Below, in pieces: positions 35,299 through 43,656 of a stretch of 64,000 nt of DNA. Below the pieces are notes generated by a model. That model ran no database searches. It was not told the DNA's origin and saw only the letters and a list, made by a program, of their open reading frames with translations. The position numbers and the translations under genes were made by a program. Source of the stretch: Bacillota bacterium (GTDB lineage: Bacteria > Bacillota > UBA4882 > UBA8346); NCBI GenBank assembly GCA_023435225.1, contig JAEYRX010000020.1:1-64000 (forward strand), given 5' to 3'. Each line of letters opens with the position of its first letter. The stretch's first letter is position 1.

Positions 35299-35730
35299 TT
35301 AAAAAGAATAAACTTGAGCTCCGCTTAATAAGGTAATCCCTGATTGTTGTAATAAAGTTATAGCCCGGTCAATATCTTCGACCCTAAAAACAACCACTGC
35401 ATCGGCGCCGGATTTCCCGACAAAAGCATACATATATTCGATATTAATTTTAAATCCATTCAAAAGATGGAGGATTCCCGCTAATCCACCGGGTTTATCA
35501 GGCACCTGGACTGCTATAATTTCAGTTTCACTAACGGTAAACTCTTCCTTTTTGAGGATATCAACCGCTCGGTCCGGATCACTGACAATTAAACGTAAAA
35601 TACCGAAATCAGTGGTATCAGCGATGGAAAGGGCCCGAATATTAATATCTGCATCTCCAAGCGCTTTAGTTACACCAGCCAGCCGTCCGGATTTATTCTC
35701 TAAAAAAACGGAGATTTGTTTAACTTTCAT
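35299..35730 (-). CDS. Double ACT-domain protein
   Basis: 143 residues made of two ACT domains (about 1-68 and 70-143). The first begins VKQISVFLENKSGRLAGVTKAL and the second IIAVQVPDKPGGLAGILHLL, each with the Gly-x-Leu ligand turn. Such stand-alone proteins commonly follow phenylacetate-CoA ligase genes in anaerobes and probably sense an aromatic amino acid or modulate the ligase. It is downstream of paaK in one T-box-controlled operon, separated by the 86-bp tandem repeats. Confidence 0.88.
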   Translation of the reverse strand: MKVKQISVFLENKSGRLAGVTKALGDADINIRALSIADTTDFGILRLIVSDPDRAVDILKKEEFTVSETEIIAVQVPDKPGGLAGILHLLNGFKINIEYMYAFVGKSGADAVVVFRVEDIDRAITLLQQSGITLLSGAQVYSF

Positions 35731-35748
35731 CTCTTTTTCCTCCTAATA

Positions 35749-36006
35749 TGAAAATGCTATCGGCGCTTGTCGTTCACCCAGCTTTAATTTTCATACTTTC
35801 AGGTGCGCAGAGATGCTGGCGTGGACGACTATTTAGAAAATGCTATCGATGCTTGTCGTTCACCCAGCCTTATTTTCAAAATTTCAAATGCGCAGCGGAA
35901 GCTGGCGTGGACGACTATTTAGAAAATGCTATCGATGCTTGTCGTTCACCCAGCCTTATTTTCAAAATTTCAAATGCGCAGCGGAAGCTGGCGTGGACGA
36001 CTATTT
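35749..36006. repeat. Three tandem copies of an 86-bp palindromic element (family P4)
   Basis: Units at 35749-35834, 35835-35920 and 35921-36006. Units 2 and 3 are essentially identical; unit 1 is more diverged. Each contains inverted arms GTCGTTCACCCAGC and GCTGGCGTGGACGAC, so each can fold as one hairpin. They lie between paaK and the ACT gene, inside the operon, and would be transcribed. A fourth copy lies inverted at 40501-40584. Confidence 0.9.
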
Positions 36007-36094
36007 CAAAGTTTAATATTCGTTAATTAACAGAAAATACCTGCCTTTGAGAAAAAAATTTGTTATTATTTGAGCTACCAACTTAAGCCTATGG

Positions 36095-36122
36095 GAGTCA
36101 GGATACAGTTGTCAGGAGTCAG
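36095..36122. repeat. Heptanucleotide tandem array (GAGTCAG type)
   Basis: Four in-phase 7-mers GAGTCAG, GATACAG, TTGTCAG, GAGTCAG, downstream of paaK. A second, less regular tract with TACTGAT repeated lies at about 36191-36204. Confidence 0.65.
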
Positions 36123-36203
36123 CTTAAAAACTAAAAACCTTTACTTTGAAGCATTGTCGGAAGTTTCTCCTATCTCCCGTATCTCCCGGCTACTGATTAC
36201 TGA

Positions 36204-37508
36204 TCACTTAGAATATACGTCTCGCCGGTCGATGACTCGTTTGGCTTTTCCTTCGCTTCTGGCGATGGTCTTTGGTTCAACCAGCTTTACCCGGGCTGAA
36301 ATCCCTAAAGTACTCAATATCTCTCTTCGCAGTTTGCTCTCTAATTCCTCTAATTTTCTGACCTCATCAGAGAAGATCCGCTCGGAAACTTCCACCCAGA
36401 TCTCCAGATCATCCAGGTTGCCTTCCCGGTCGACTATTAATTGGTAATGTGGTTCAGTCTCCCCTATTTCCAAAAGCACACTTTCGATCTGGGATGGGAA
36501 GACATTTACACCGCGAATAATCAACATATCGTCGGTCCGGCCCATCACTCGGTTCATCCGCATATGAGTCCGGCCGCACGGGCATAGATCATTATACAAT
36601 ACACTGATATCTCTGGTACGGTAACGAATCAAAGGCAGAGCTTCTTTGGTTATACAAGTAAAGACCAATTCTCCCTTTTCGCCATAAGGTAAGACTTCAC
36701 CGGTATTAGGATCGATTACCTCAACTAAGAAATGGTCTTCCCAGACATGTAGCCCATTTTGGACCAAACATTCACTAGAAACACCGGGCCCGATAATTTC
36801 ACTTAAACCGTAAATATCAATGGCTTTAATATTTAACTGAGCTTCAATTTCTTTCCGCATATTATTGGACCATGGTTCCGCTCCGAAAAAACCAACTCGC
36901 AGTGGAAAACTCTTGATATCCACTCCTTCTTCAGCGGCGCTCTCAGCCATAAACATGGTATAAGAAGGAGTACAGGCTAAAGCAGTGGAATGGAAGTCCG
37001 CCATAATCTGTAACTGCCGTTTAGTATTACCTCCGGAAATGGGGATAACAGTGGCTCCAACTCTCTCAGCGCCGTAATGCACACCTAGACCACCGGTAAA
37101 TAAGCCATATCCGTAAGCTACCTGGATAATATCCTTATGAGTCACTTCGCCGCATCCTAAAGTCCGGGCCATTACCTCCGACCAGGTAGCGACATCGTTT
37201 TTAGTATAACCAACCACGGTCATTTTGCCGGTAGTCCCGGAAGAAGCATGGATACGGACTACTTCATCCTGTGGTACCGCAAATAGACCAAACGGATAAT
37301 TATCTCGTAAATCCTGCTTAGTAGTAAACGGAAGTCTTTGCACATCTTTAACCGACTTGATATCTTCCGGTTTAACACCTGCCTCATCCAACTTTTGCCG
37401 GTAAAAAGGGACATTATTATATACCCTCTCCACCGTTTTTCGCAGCCGCATAGTCTGTAATCTCTCTAACTCCGCCTTTGGCATGGTTTCGATTTCCTGA
37501 TTCCACAT
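36204..37508 (-). CDS. paaK: Phenylacetate-CoA ligase (aryl-CoA ligase)
   Basis: 434-residue adenylate-forming enzyme. ATP-binding motif ASSGTTGKMTVVGYT, then YGYGLFTGGLGVHYG, the IYGLSEIIGPGV block, and a C-terminal lid domain with RYRTRDIS and GRTDDMLIIRGVNVFPSQIE. It activates phenylacetate or another arylacetate to the CoA thioester. In anaerobes such ligases accompany aromatic amino acid metabolism, either degradation through arylacetates or synthesis from them with a 2-oxoacid ferredoxin oxidoreductase. The leader is a T-box with a Phe specifier, so expression should rise when phenylalanine is scarce. Confidence 0.95.
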   Translation of the reverse strand: MWNQEIETMPKAELERLQTMRLRKTVERVYNNVPFYRQKLDEAGVKPEDIKSVKDVQRLPFTTKQDLRDNYPFGLFAVPQDEVVRIHASSGTTGKMTVVGYTKNDVATWSEVMARTLGCGEVTHKDIIQVAYGYGLFTGGLGVHYGAERVGATVIPISGGNTKRQLQIMADFHSTALACTPSYTMFMAESAAEEGVDIKSFPLRVGFFGAEPWSNNMRKEIEAQLNIKAIDIYGLSEIIGPGVSSECLVQNGLHVWEDHFLVEVIDPNTGEVLPYGEKGELVFTCITKEALPLIRYRTRDISVLYNDLCPCGRTHMRMNRVMGRTDDMLIIRGVNVFPSQIESVLLEIGETEPHYQLIVDREGNLDDLEIWVEVSERIFSDEVRKLEELESKLRREILSTLGISARVKLVEPKTIARSEGKAKRVIDRRDVYSK

Positions 37509-37531
37509 TTCAAATTCCTCCCCGTTTCATT

Positions 37532-37573
37532 AGTTTACAGTTTACAGTTGATAGTTAACAGTTAAAAGCTTAT
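37532..37573. repeat. Heptanucleotide tandem array (AGTTTAC type)
   Basis: Six in-phase 7-mers: AGTTTAC, AGTTTAC, AGTTGAT, AGTTAAC, AGTTAAA, AGCTTAT. It sits between the T-box terminator and the paaK start. Confidence 0.8.
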
Positions 37574-37900
37574 AAAAAAAACCTTTCATCTCTCTTAGAG
37601 ACGAAAGGCTTTGCTTCCGTGGTACCACTCAAATTACCCAAATGGGCATCTCATTCCATCGCAACTACATTTTTAACTGTTATCCCAATGATAACAGCTA
37701 TAATTAAGATGGCTCCAATTTATAACGGATGGAGGTTCCGTCCTTGCCTAATACCTAAATTTAAAATATAGGATTCAGCAGGCAACTCCGAGGCGAACTT
37801 CCGGACAAATTCATAAACCCCCTCGCACCAATCAGGGCTCGCTACATTATAAGATATTGTCCGTACTTTTCCTCATCATGGTTTTTAAAATATGACCGAC
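37574..37900 (-). promoter_or_regulatory. T-box riboswitch, phenylalanine specifier (UUC), upstream of paaK
   Basis: Minus-strand leader of about 320 bases filling most of the gap between paaK and the DUF188 gene. The T-box reads GAGTGGTACCACGG. A terminator CCTTTCGTCTC-TAAG-AGAGATGAAAGG with eight U residues follows. The stem I specifier segment AAG-TTC-GCCTCGG aligns base for base with AAG-ACC-ACCTTGG of the thrS T-box in this window, which puts TTC (Phe) at 37795-37797 in the specifier position. Confidence 0.88.
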
Positions 37901-37993
37901 ATATAGTATAATAATAATTTTATCACATCAATTTCTAAAGTGCAATAAACCCATTGCAAATCAGCGAGAAACTGAGATAAAACCTATTTTAAC

Positions 37994-38021
37994 ACTAAGG
38001 CACGGAGACACGGAGAAAGAA
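37994..38021. repeat. Degenerate heptanucleotide array (CACGGAG type)
   Basis: ACTAAGG, CACGGAG, ACACGGA, GAAAGAA. Weak; similar tracts of the CACGGAGA type are common between genes in other bacteria. The rest of the gap 37901-38166 shows nothing further. Confidence 0.4.
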
Positions 38022-38166
38022 CATGGAGGGAAAGTATTTATATACTCTGTACCTCAGTGTTTAATAAGATCTTTTAAATTTTTATTATTACTTTGTTTTA
38101 TGTAACATTATTGTTTTTGATGCGTTAATTTACATATAGTCAATTTATATTCAAAGTGAGGTTTAC

Positions 38167-38610
38167 ATGTCCGATTTTCATGTAATTATCGATGCCGACG
38201 CTTGCCCCAGGTCTTGTCTGCAAATAGTTCAACAACTGGCCCCGGTCTATCATTATGAAGTAATCACAGTTGCTTCATTTAACCACCAAATTGATAATCC
38301 CAACCATATTGTGGTCGGTAATGAATCCCAGGCTGCCGATATGGCTATTATTAACCATTCTCAACCCGGTGATATTGTGGTCACCCAAGATTGGGGATTA
38401 GCCGCCATCCTATTGGCCCGGAATGTAAAAGTAATCTCCCCAATAGGAAAAATCTATCATTCCGAGACAATCGATCTATTATTGGAAGAACGAAATATGT
38501 TGGCCAAGTATCGCAGGGGCGGCGGTCGGACTAAAGGACCCGCTAAAAGGAGTCAGGATGATGATCAGCGGTTTAGGGGCAATTTTGTGAAGTTGTTGAA
38601 GAATCTTTAA
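38167..38610 (+). CDS. YaiI/YqxD family protein (DUF188)
   Basis: 147 residues with the family's opening I-D-A-D-A-C-P and the blocks QAADMAIINHSQPGDIVVTQDWGLAA and GRTKGPAKRSQDD. The fold resembles a PIN-type nuclease, with the conserved Asp residues (IDADAC, VTQDWGLA) in the right places, but no activity is established. GTGAGG lies before the ATG. Monocistronic on the plus strand. Confidence 0.9.
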   Translation: MSDFHVIIDADACPRSCLQIVQQLAPVYHYEVITVASFNHQIDNPNHIVVGNESQAADMAIINHSQPGDIVVTQDWGLAAILLARNVKVISPIGKIYHSETIDLLLEERNMLAKYRRGGGRTKGPAKRSQDDDQRFRGNFVKLLKNL

Positions 38611-38638
38611 TATATTTCACCGCAAAAGGAGAACAAAC

Positions 38639-39173
38639 ATGGAATACATAAACTTAGCCAATTGGAAACGGAAAGACCATTTTAACTTCTTCCACCGGAT
38701 GGATTATCCGCAATTTTAACATTTGCGCCAATATTGACGTCACTAATTTTCGCAACTTTGTAAGAGCCGAGATGGTTTCCTTTTATTACGCAATGATTTA
38801 TGCGGCAACCAAACCCGGCAATGAAATAGTTAATTTCCGCTACCGGATTAGGGAGAATGGAATCGTTTTACATGATAAGCTCCATCCTTCATTTACCGAT
38901 TTAAACGATAATGAAGACGATTTATTCAAATTTGTTACGGTGGACATGAGAGACGATCTTTTTGAATTTGTGAAACATGCTGAAGAAAAATCCAGAACAC
39001 AGCAGGATTATTTTAATTTCCCTGATATGGCCGGTAGGGATGATCTGATATATATAACTTGCATCCCCTGGATATCTTTCACCCATTTATCACATACCAT
39101 TTCCTTAAATAGAGATGACGCGGCGCCCAGGATCTCTTGGGGCAAATATTTTTCCGAAGGTAACAAAAAATAG
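38639..39173 (+). pseudogene. Chloramphenicol acetyltransferase-like gene, frameshifted and C-terminally truncated
   Basis: After AAAGGAG the ATG at 38639 opens 26 codons (MEYINLANWKRKDHFNFFHR, then MDYPQF) and hits TAA at 38717. One extra T in TTTT (38714-38717) explains it. In the next frame the homology continues at once as NICANIDVTNFRNFVRAEM and YRIRENGIVLHDKLHPSFTD, up to RISWGKYF. The protein then stops, about 35 residues short, without the catalytic HHxxxDG motif of CAT. So even without the frameshift it would be inactive. Confidence 0.85.
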
Positions 39174-39176
39174 CCA

Positions 39177-39553
39177 TTATTTTTGCTGAAAAAACTGGAC
39201 ATTAAGGCCGTTTGGATCTTTAACAGTAAAAAATTTGAAAGCGGGAGTTTCAAACGGTCCACTATGGATAGGAATGTTTTTAATTTTTACCATACCCAGC
39301 ATTGCCTCAATTGAATCGCCGCAAAACCAATAAATATGGATTCGCTATGATTGACCGTACTATTGTTGCTATCCACTAAAAGTTCAACTAATGTTTCATT
39401 CTCAATACCGTTACCCATAAAAGCGATTTCTTTTCCCGGTCCCGCTGGAAACCGCTGCAATACTTTGAGTCCCAACAGGTTGGAATAAAACTCAATCGAT
39501 TCCTCCAAATTTTTAACAATAATTGTTGTCCATAAAAATTTCATCTTTGTCAA
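39177..39553 (-). pseudogene. VOC (glyoxalase-like) gene with an internal frameshift
   Basis: The first 80 codons (MKFLWTTIIVKNLEESIEFY and on to IFIGFA) are a normal VOC N-terminal half. At about 39320 a single missing base shifts the frame to a stop at 39287. Reading on in the other frame restores EAMLGMVKIKNIPIH, then FKFFTVKDPNGLNVQFFQQ and a stop at 39177, a complete VOC C-terminus of about 125 residues in all. It converges on the CAT pseudogene, only three bases apart. A sequencing indel could produce the same picture. Confidence 0.82.
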
Positions 39554-39669
39554 CCTCCATTTTTAATTTTTGTTTTAATTGTTTCTGGAATTATAATAAT
39601 ACACGTCTTATAATGTTAATAGGAGCGAAATTATACTGGTATAAATAGTAACAGTCAGGATGAAAGATA

Positions 39670-40503
39670 ATGAATAATGAAAATCTTCGCTACAAAGAAC
39701 TGGGTGATTTTTTAAAAACGAGACGGGCTAAAATTTTACCGTCACAGGTTGGACTTCCATCTGGAACCCGACGTCGGACTCCCGGATTACGTAGAGAGGA
39801 AGTTGCCCAGTTAGCCGGGATTGGGTTAACTTGGTATACATGGCTTGAGCAAGGAAGACCTATCCGCGTTTCCGCCCAAGTAATGGAAAGCTTATGTAGA
39901 ATATTACTGCTTGATAAGCAAGAACGAATTCATCTTTACCGATTGGCCAATCAGCCGGTTCCGACAGATATACCGGGAAACCAGGGTACAGTAAGTCCAA
40001 TACTACAACATGTGCTGGATAGTTTATTGCTCTGCCCATCTTTTATCGCCGACCAGAGATGGAATGTACTTGCCTGGAACAAGGCAGCTTGTTTACTTTT
40101 TGGAGATTTTAATGAAATGAATGCTCGACAACGAAATGTGGTTTGGGCGATGTTTACCGATGATTATTTTAAAGAGTTATATGACGACTGGGATAAGCAT
40201 GCTAAGAGCCTGCTGGGACGGTTTCGGGCGACCTGTGGAAAATATATTGAAGATTTATGGCTTAATCAATTCATTGAAGACCTTAAGGTACAAAGCACGG
40301 AGTTTAACTTGTGGTGGCCTTTACATGAAATCCAAAATGATAGCGGAATTTACAAACATTTTAACCATCCGGCAGCCGGAAGAATGGATTTTGAAAGCAG
40401 TTGTTTTGATCTTCCTGATAACTCAGGCTTCCGGCTGTTTATACATGTCCCGCTACCTGAAACGAATACGGCTGCAAAAATGAGAACACTACTGGGTGAG
40501 TAG
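39670..40503 (+). CDS. MmyB-like XRE-family transcriptional regulator
   Basis: 277 residues. An N-terminal helix-turn-helix (about 8-75) with the family-specific RTPGLRREEVAQLAGIGLTWYTWLEQGR is followed by a MmyB-like ligand-binding domain (about 100-275). That domain includes WNKAACLLFGDF, RNVVWAMFTDDYF and STEFNLWWPLHEI. These proteins, frequent in actinobacteria and in accessory regions of Bacillota, probably bind a lipid-like ligand and often regulate a nearby oxidoreductase. The stop codon lies inside the P4 repeat copy. Confidence 0.9.
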   Translation: MNNENLRYKELGDFLKTRRAKILPSQVGLPSGTRRRTPGLRREEVAQLAGIGLTWYTWLEQGRPIRVSAQVMESLCRILLLDKQERIHLYRLANQPVPTDIPGNQGTVSPILQHVLDSLLLCPSFIADQRWNVLAWNKAACLLFGDFNEMNARQRNVVWAMFTDDYFKELYDDWDKHAKSLLGRFRATCGKYIEDLWLNQFIEDLKVQSTEFNLWWPLHEIQNDSGIYKHFNHPAAGRMDFESSCFDLPDNSGFRLFIHVPLPETNTAAKMRTLLGE

Positions 40504-40584
40504 TCGTCCACGCCAGCTTCCACTGCACACCTGAAAGGATGAAAAAATAAGGCTGGGTGAACGACAAACCTCGCTGGCATTTTT
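40501..40584 (-). repeat. Solitary copy of the 86-bp palindromic element (family P4)
   Basis: Its reverse complement matches the tandem units at 35749-36006: TTGTCGTTCACCCAGCCTTA, a CAGGTG-GCAG centre and GGAAGCTGGCGTGGACGAC. It begins at the stop codon of the MmyB-like gene. Confidence 0.88.
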
Positions 40585-40678
40585 TGGTAGGTTATCTTTC
40601 CGCTTTGGTAAGTTTAATTTAGACCTTAATAATCTCCATGTCGTAGCTGATCCAAGTCAATCCCAGGAGATAAATAGT

Positions 40679-41014
40679 ATGCTGTGGTACAATTATTTCG
40701 CGGCTTTCTTTGCCGGAATATTTCCGGTAAATTCAGTCCCCCATTTTTTTCACGGCATTTCCGAAGATAAGTATCCCACACCTTTTGCCAATCTGCTATT
40801 TAAGGGTTTATCTTCGCCTCTTATTAATATAATTTGGGCATTACTTAATTTGGTCTTAGGTACAATTCTGGTGTTTGGGAGTAACCTTTTAAAATTAAAT
40901 ACTTTGGGCACCACTCTCTTTTTTGTTGGTATTATTGTAATATGCGTAAGCAGTTTTGTCTTCGCTGGAAAAAAGAACCAAATTTTGAAGTTAGAAAAGG
41001 AGTGTTGTTTATGA
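40679..41014 (+). CDS. Small membrane protein of unknown function
   Basis: 111 residues with three hydrophobic segments (about 4-22, 48-70 and 76-95) and a basic C-terminus. I do not recognise the family, although an N-terminal VNSVPHFFHGI segment is seen in small membrane proteins of several bacteria. AGGAGAT precedes the ATG. Its stop overlaps the GNAT start (ATGA), so the two are co-translated. Confidence 0.7.
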   Translation: MLWYNYFAAFFAGIFPVNSVPHFFHGISEDKYPTPFANLLFKGLSSPLINIIWALLNLVLGTILVFGSNLLKLNTLGTTLFFVGIIVICVSSFVFAGKKNQILKLEKECCL

Positions 41015-41565
41015 TTTCAATTAGACATGCAAACCTGGATGAAAAGTATAAAACTTATGAATGGCTTTGTTTATCCGATACAGCAAGCTTACATATGGGA
41101 GAACCCGATTATCCCGAAAGTCCTATCCCTGATTGGGACCAATTTCAGAATGACTTTGAAGATTTTTATTACCAACCGGAACATCAGGAACGCGGTTCAG
41201 TTATGATTATTTCCAATGATGAAGAAGAAATAGGCTGCCTTTGTTATGCTTGTTTTCATTTAGCTCCCAAATCCGCCGAACTGGATATCTGGCTTAATAA
41301 GCTGGAGCATTGTGGAAAAGGATTTGGAACTGATGCATTACGAAAACTAGTTGAGTATTTAAAAGTTGAAAAGGGAATTGAGAAATTTATTATCCGTCCG
41401 TCGGAGAAAAATACCAGAGCTATTAGAGCATATGAAAAAGCCGGTTTTAAAAGAGTAAAAGATAAGATCGGAGCAATAAACGCCTTTCTTTTGCCTGATT
41501 TTTTGGACGCTTATGGCGATGGTGATTACGGATTAGAAAATACAGCTATTTTAATAATGGAATAA
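41011..41565 (+). CDS. GNAT-family N-acetyltransferase
   Basis: 184 residues. The acetyl-CoA-binding loop is G-K-G-F-G-T-D-A-L-R, preceded by AELDIWLN and followed by RPSEKNTRAIRAYEKAGF, the classical GNAT order. Substrate unknown; a short N-terminal acidic region resembles aminoglycoside-type acetyltransferases only loosely. ATG 41011 has AAAGGAG upstream and overlaps the stop of the membrane protein; a longer in-frame opening at 40942 lies within the previous gene. Confidence 0.85.
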   Translation: MISIRHANLDEKYKTYEWLCLSDTASLHMGEPDYPESPIPDWDQFQNDFEDFYYQPEHQERGSVMIISNDEEEIGCLCYACFHLAPKSAELDIWLNKLEHCGKGFGTDALRKLVEYLKVEKGIEKFIIRPSEKNTRAIRAYEKAGFKRVKDKIGAINAFLLPDFLDAYGDGDYGLENTAILIME

Positions 41566-41637
41566 TACTGGCCAACTTGAATTCATATGTCTGAAACTGC
41601 CTATAAGTCAACCCAGCTGATAAAATATAGAGAAAAG

Positions 41638-41665
41638 AAACGCCCGGCATTTTTTCGGGCGTTTT
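41638..41665. terminator. Terminator between convergent GNAT and aldo/keto reductase genes
   Basis: AAACGCCCG and CGGGCGTTTT with a T-rich loop; can act in both directions. Confidence 0.85.
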
Positions 41666-41701
41666 AAATTGCAATTTTAAGTAATCTTTTAAGAACGGCT
41701 T

Positions 41702-42691
41702 TTAAAGCCTACCAAAAATTCGATCTATTTCATTAATTTGATCCGGTGACAAAGGGCCAAAATCCATTGCTTTGGCGTTTTCTTCAACCTGTTTGACGGT
41801 TTTAAATCCTGGGATGGGTATAGTACTGTTGCTTCTGCCCCAAATCCAGGCCAAAGCCCCCTGAACGAGAGTACGGCCATTACTAGTTAGGATTTCTTTA
41901 ACCGAATCAAGCCTCTTCAAGAACTCCGGTGAAGGTTTTCCGTCTTTAAAGTATGGAATCCAAGAATGACCGGCGCCCCGGACATCATCTTTTGGCAATA
42001 AAGATGACGCGATAAATTTACCGCTTAGAAATCCCATAGCCAACGGAGCCCGGTTAATACTGGCCAGGTTGTTATCTTCACAGAATTCAACTAATGGCGA
42101 AGCATCCTCAAAGACATTTAAATTGTGTTCTATAACGGAACAATTAGCTCTTTCCGCAAAGATCTTCGCCCCGGCAACCAGATCCGTGCTCCAACCATAA
42201 GTACGAATCTTACCTTTCTCAACCAGCTTATCAAGGATCATTAATACCGGTTCGATTTCCGCCATTTTGATATTCCATTCATGAAGTAAGTATACGTCGA
42301 TATAATCGGTATTGAGTCGTTTTAGTGTCGCTTCGCAAGCTCTTTCTATGTAATCGGGGGTTACATTATATCCTTGTAGAGTCCTGGTAGCCGCATTACC
42401 AAAATGTCCAAATTTGGTAGCGATTACAATCTCGTTCCTTCTACCGGCAATCGCTTTACCAATCACTTCTTCACTATGGCCAACCCCATAAACATCAGCC
42501 GTATCCAGGAAGTTTACCCCGAGTTCAAAAGCTCGGTGTAAAGCTTTAATTGACTCGGCATCGTCAACCTCCCCCCAACCATCAGCCTTTCCATCATAAA
42601 TCATCGCTCCTCCTATAGCCCAACATCCCAATCCTAACGAGCTAACCTCGATTCCGGATCTTCCGAGAACCCTTTTAAATCCTTCTTTTAT
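41702..42691 (-). CDS. Aldo/keto reductase
   Basis: NAD(P)H-dependent reductase of the AKR fold. Catalytic residues are in place: DTADVYGVGHSEEVIGKA (Asp, Tyr), IATKFG (Lys) and LLHEWN (His). The first TTG in frame is at 42631, but the frame stays homologous upstream (RVLGRSGIEVSSLGLGCWAI) as far as an ATA at 42691. AAGGAGGG stands nine bases before this ATA, exactly where an ATG would be expected. The gene therefore has either a rare ATA start or a start-codon mutation. It is downstream of a TetR regulator and its operator. Confidence 0.85.
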   Translation of the reverse strand: MKEGFKRVLGRSGIEVSSLGLGCWAIGGAMIYDGKADGWGEVDDAESIKALHRAFELGVNFLDTADVYGVGHSEEVIGKAIAGRRNEIVIATKFGHFGNAATRTLQGYNVTPDYIERACEATLKRLNTDYIDVYLLHEWNIKMAEIEPVLMILDKLVEKGKIRTYGWSTDLVAGAKIFAERANCSVIEHNLNVFEDASPLVEFCEDNNLASINRAPLAMGFLSGKFIASSLLPKDDVRGAGHSWIPYFKDGKPSPEFLKRLDSVKEILTSNGRTLVQGALAWIWGRSNSTIPIPGFKTVKQVEENAKAMDFGPLSPDQINEIDRIFGRL

Positions 42692-42723
42692 ATTAAAGTC
42701 CCTCCTTATTAATTATTGTTCTC

Positions 42724-42906
42724 TCACATAAAACAACTAATTTTATATAAAGCTACAATGTTTAGAGTTTTAATTGACTCAATGCCTCCACAACAATCAG
42801 CTATTTCGGTTAAAATAACCGGTCCTTTAATAGGCTCACTTCCTAATCCTAAAGCGTTACCTTCGATTCCGGATCTGCTATGAGGCCATTTAACTCCCGT
42901 TTTCAT
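42724..42906 (-). pseudogene. Remnant of a second aldo/keto reductase (N-terminal fragment)
   Basis: 60 codons with a good ribosome site (GGGGGAG) and ATG. The sequence SRSGIEGNALGLGSEPIKGP, then GGIESIKTLNIVALYKI, follows the N-terminal 55 residues of an AKR (RSGIEVSSLGLGCWAIGG, ESIKALHRAFELGV) but with many changes and then stops. It looks like a decayed duplicate of the neighbouring gene, or the original 5' end left behind. Confidence 0.7.
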
Positions 42907-42950
42907 AAGTGAATCTCCCCCTTTATTAAGAATTAATGGTTCTAGGTGCT

Positions 42951-42968
42951 ACCTACCGTTAGGTAGGT
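42951..42968. promoter_or_regulatory. TetR operator upstream of the aldo/keto reductase genes
   Basis: ACCTACCGTTAGGTAGGT, an imperfect palindrome that nearly matches the site in front of the tetR gene. Confidence 0.7.
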
Positions 42969-43061
42969 TGAAAACGCAATATTCGATCGCCAAGAAACAT
43001 AGAAGTATCCGTTCAAATACATACCGGTTTATTTATAATTCTGTCTGATTATGTATGGGAA

Positions 43062-43637
43062 TTATAACTTTATACCATCTAAAAATACAGTTGTACACTT
43101 AACAATATCCTTATCGATTTCTTTTTCATCATAAAACTTAATCCCCATCGCCAAGCCGATCATCATGTAATAGAAGGATAAGGCGATATCGTAAGCATTG
43201 TTATCCTTGATTTCTCCGTTTCTAATTCCTTGTTCAATAATTACCGTTATTTTATCTATGAAGATCATTTCAATTTCGTAGGTTTTGGATAGGATATAAT
43301 CTTTCAAATACTCCGGCGGGTAATAATAGTACCTATCCCAGAAGATCATTTTGTTATTATTCTTACAGTTCTTCACATAACCGGAGAAAATACTTGTTAA
43401 CTTATCCAAATAGTTTGTCTCTTCATAACAAGCTATCAATTTTTCAATAAAGGCAGAGTAATCTTCCAGAATGTAATTAAATACTGCAGTGAATATACTT
43501 TCCTTACCTGAATAATGGGAATACAAGGATGCTTTCTTAATACCTACAGCTTTCGCAATATCATCCATGCTAGTACCAAAGTACCCTTGATTTGCAAATA
43601 ATATTAATGATTTTTCCAAGATTTCATTCTTTTTCAT
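43062..43637 (-). CDS. TetR-family transcriptional regulator
   Basis: 191 residues. The N-terminal helix-turn-helix is typical: ILEKSLILFANQGYFGTSMDDIAKAVGIKKASLYSHYSGKESIF in sequence blocks, with a helical ligand-binding domain after it. Two copies of an ACCTACCG-TTxGGTAG operator flank the gene, one overlapping its own promoter and one in front of the aldo/keto reductase genes. It therefore probably represses itself and those genes, and could also control the divergent methyltransferase pseudogene. Confidence 0.9.
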   Translation of the reverse strand: MKKNEILEKSLILFANQGYFGTSMDDIAKAVGIKKASLYSHYSGKESIFTAVFNYILEDYSAFIEKLIACYEETNYLDKLTSIFSGYVKNCKNNNKMIFWDRYYYYPPEYLKDYILSKTYEIEMIFIDKITVIIEQGIRNGEIKDNNAYDIALSFYYMMIGLAMGIKFYDEKEIDKDIVKCTTVFLDGIKL

Positions 43638-43656
43638 ATTAACTCTCCCGAAAACT

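Noticed and set aside
35749..36006. CRISPR array
   Set aside because: The 86-bp units repeat without unique spacers and no cas genes occur; they are tandem palindromic elements.
39008..39262. Minus-strand 84-codon open frame
   Set aside because: It is antisense to the CAT remnant and covers the displaced C-terminus of the VOC gene; it has no homology of its own.
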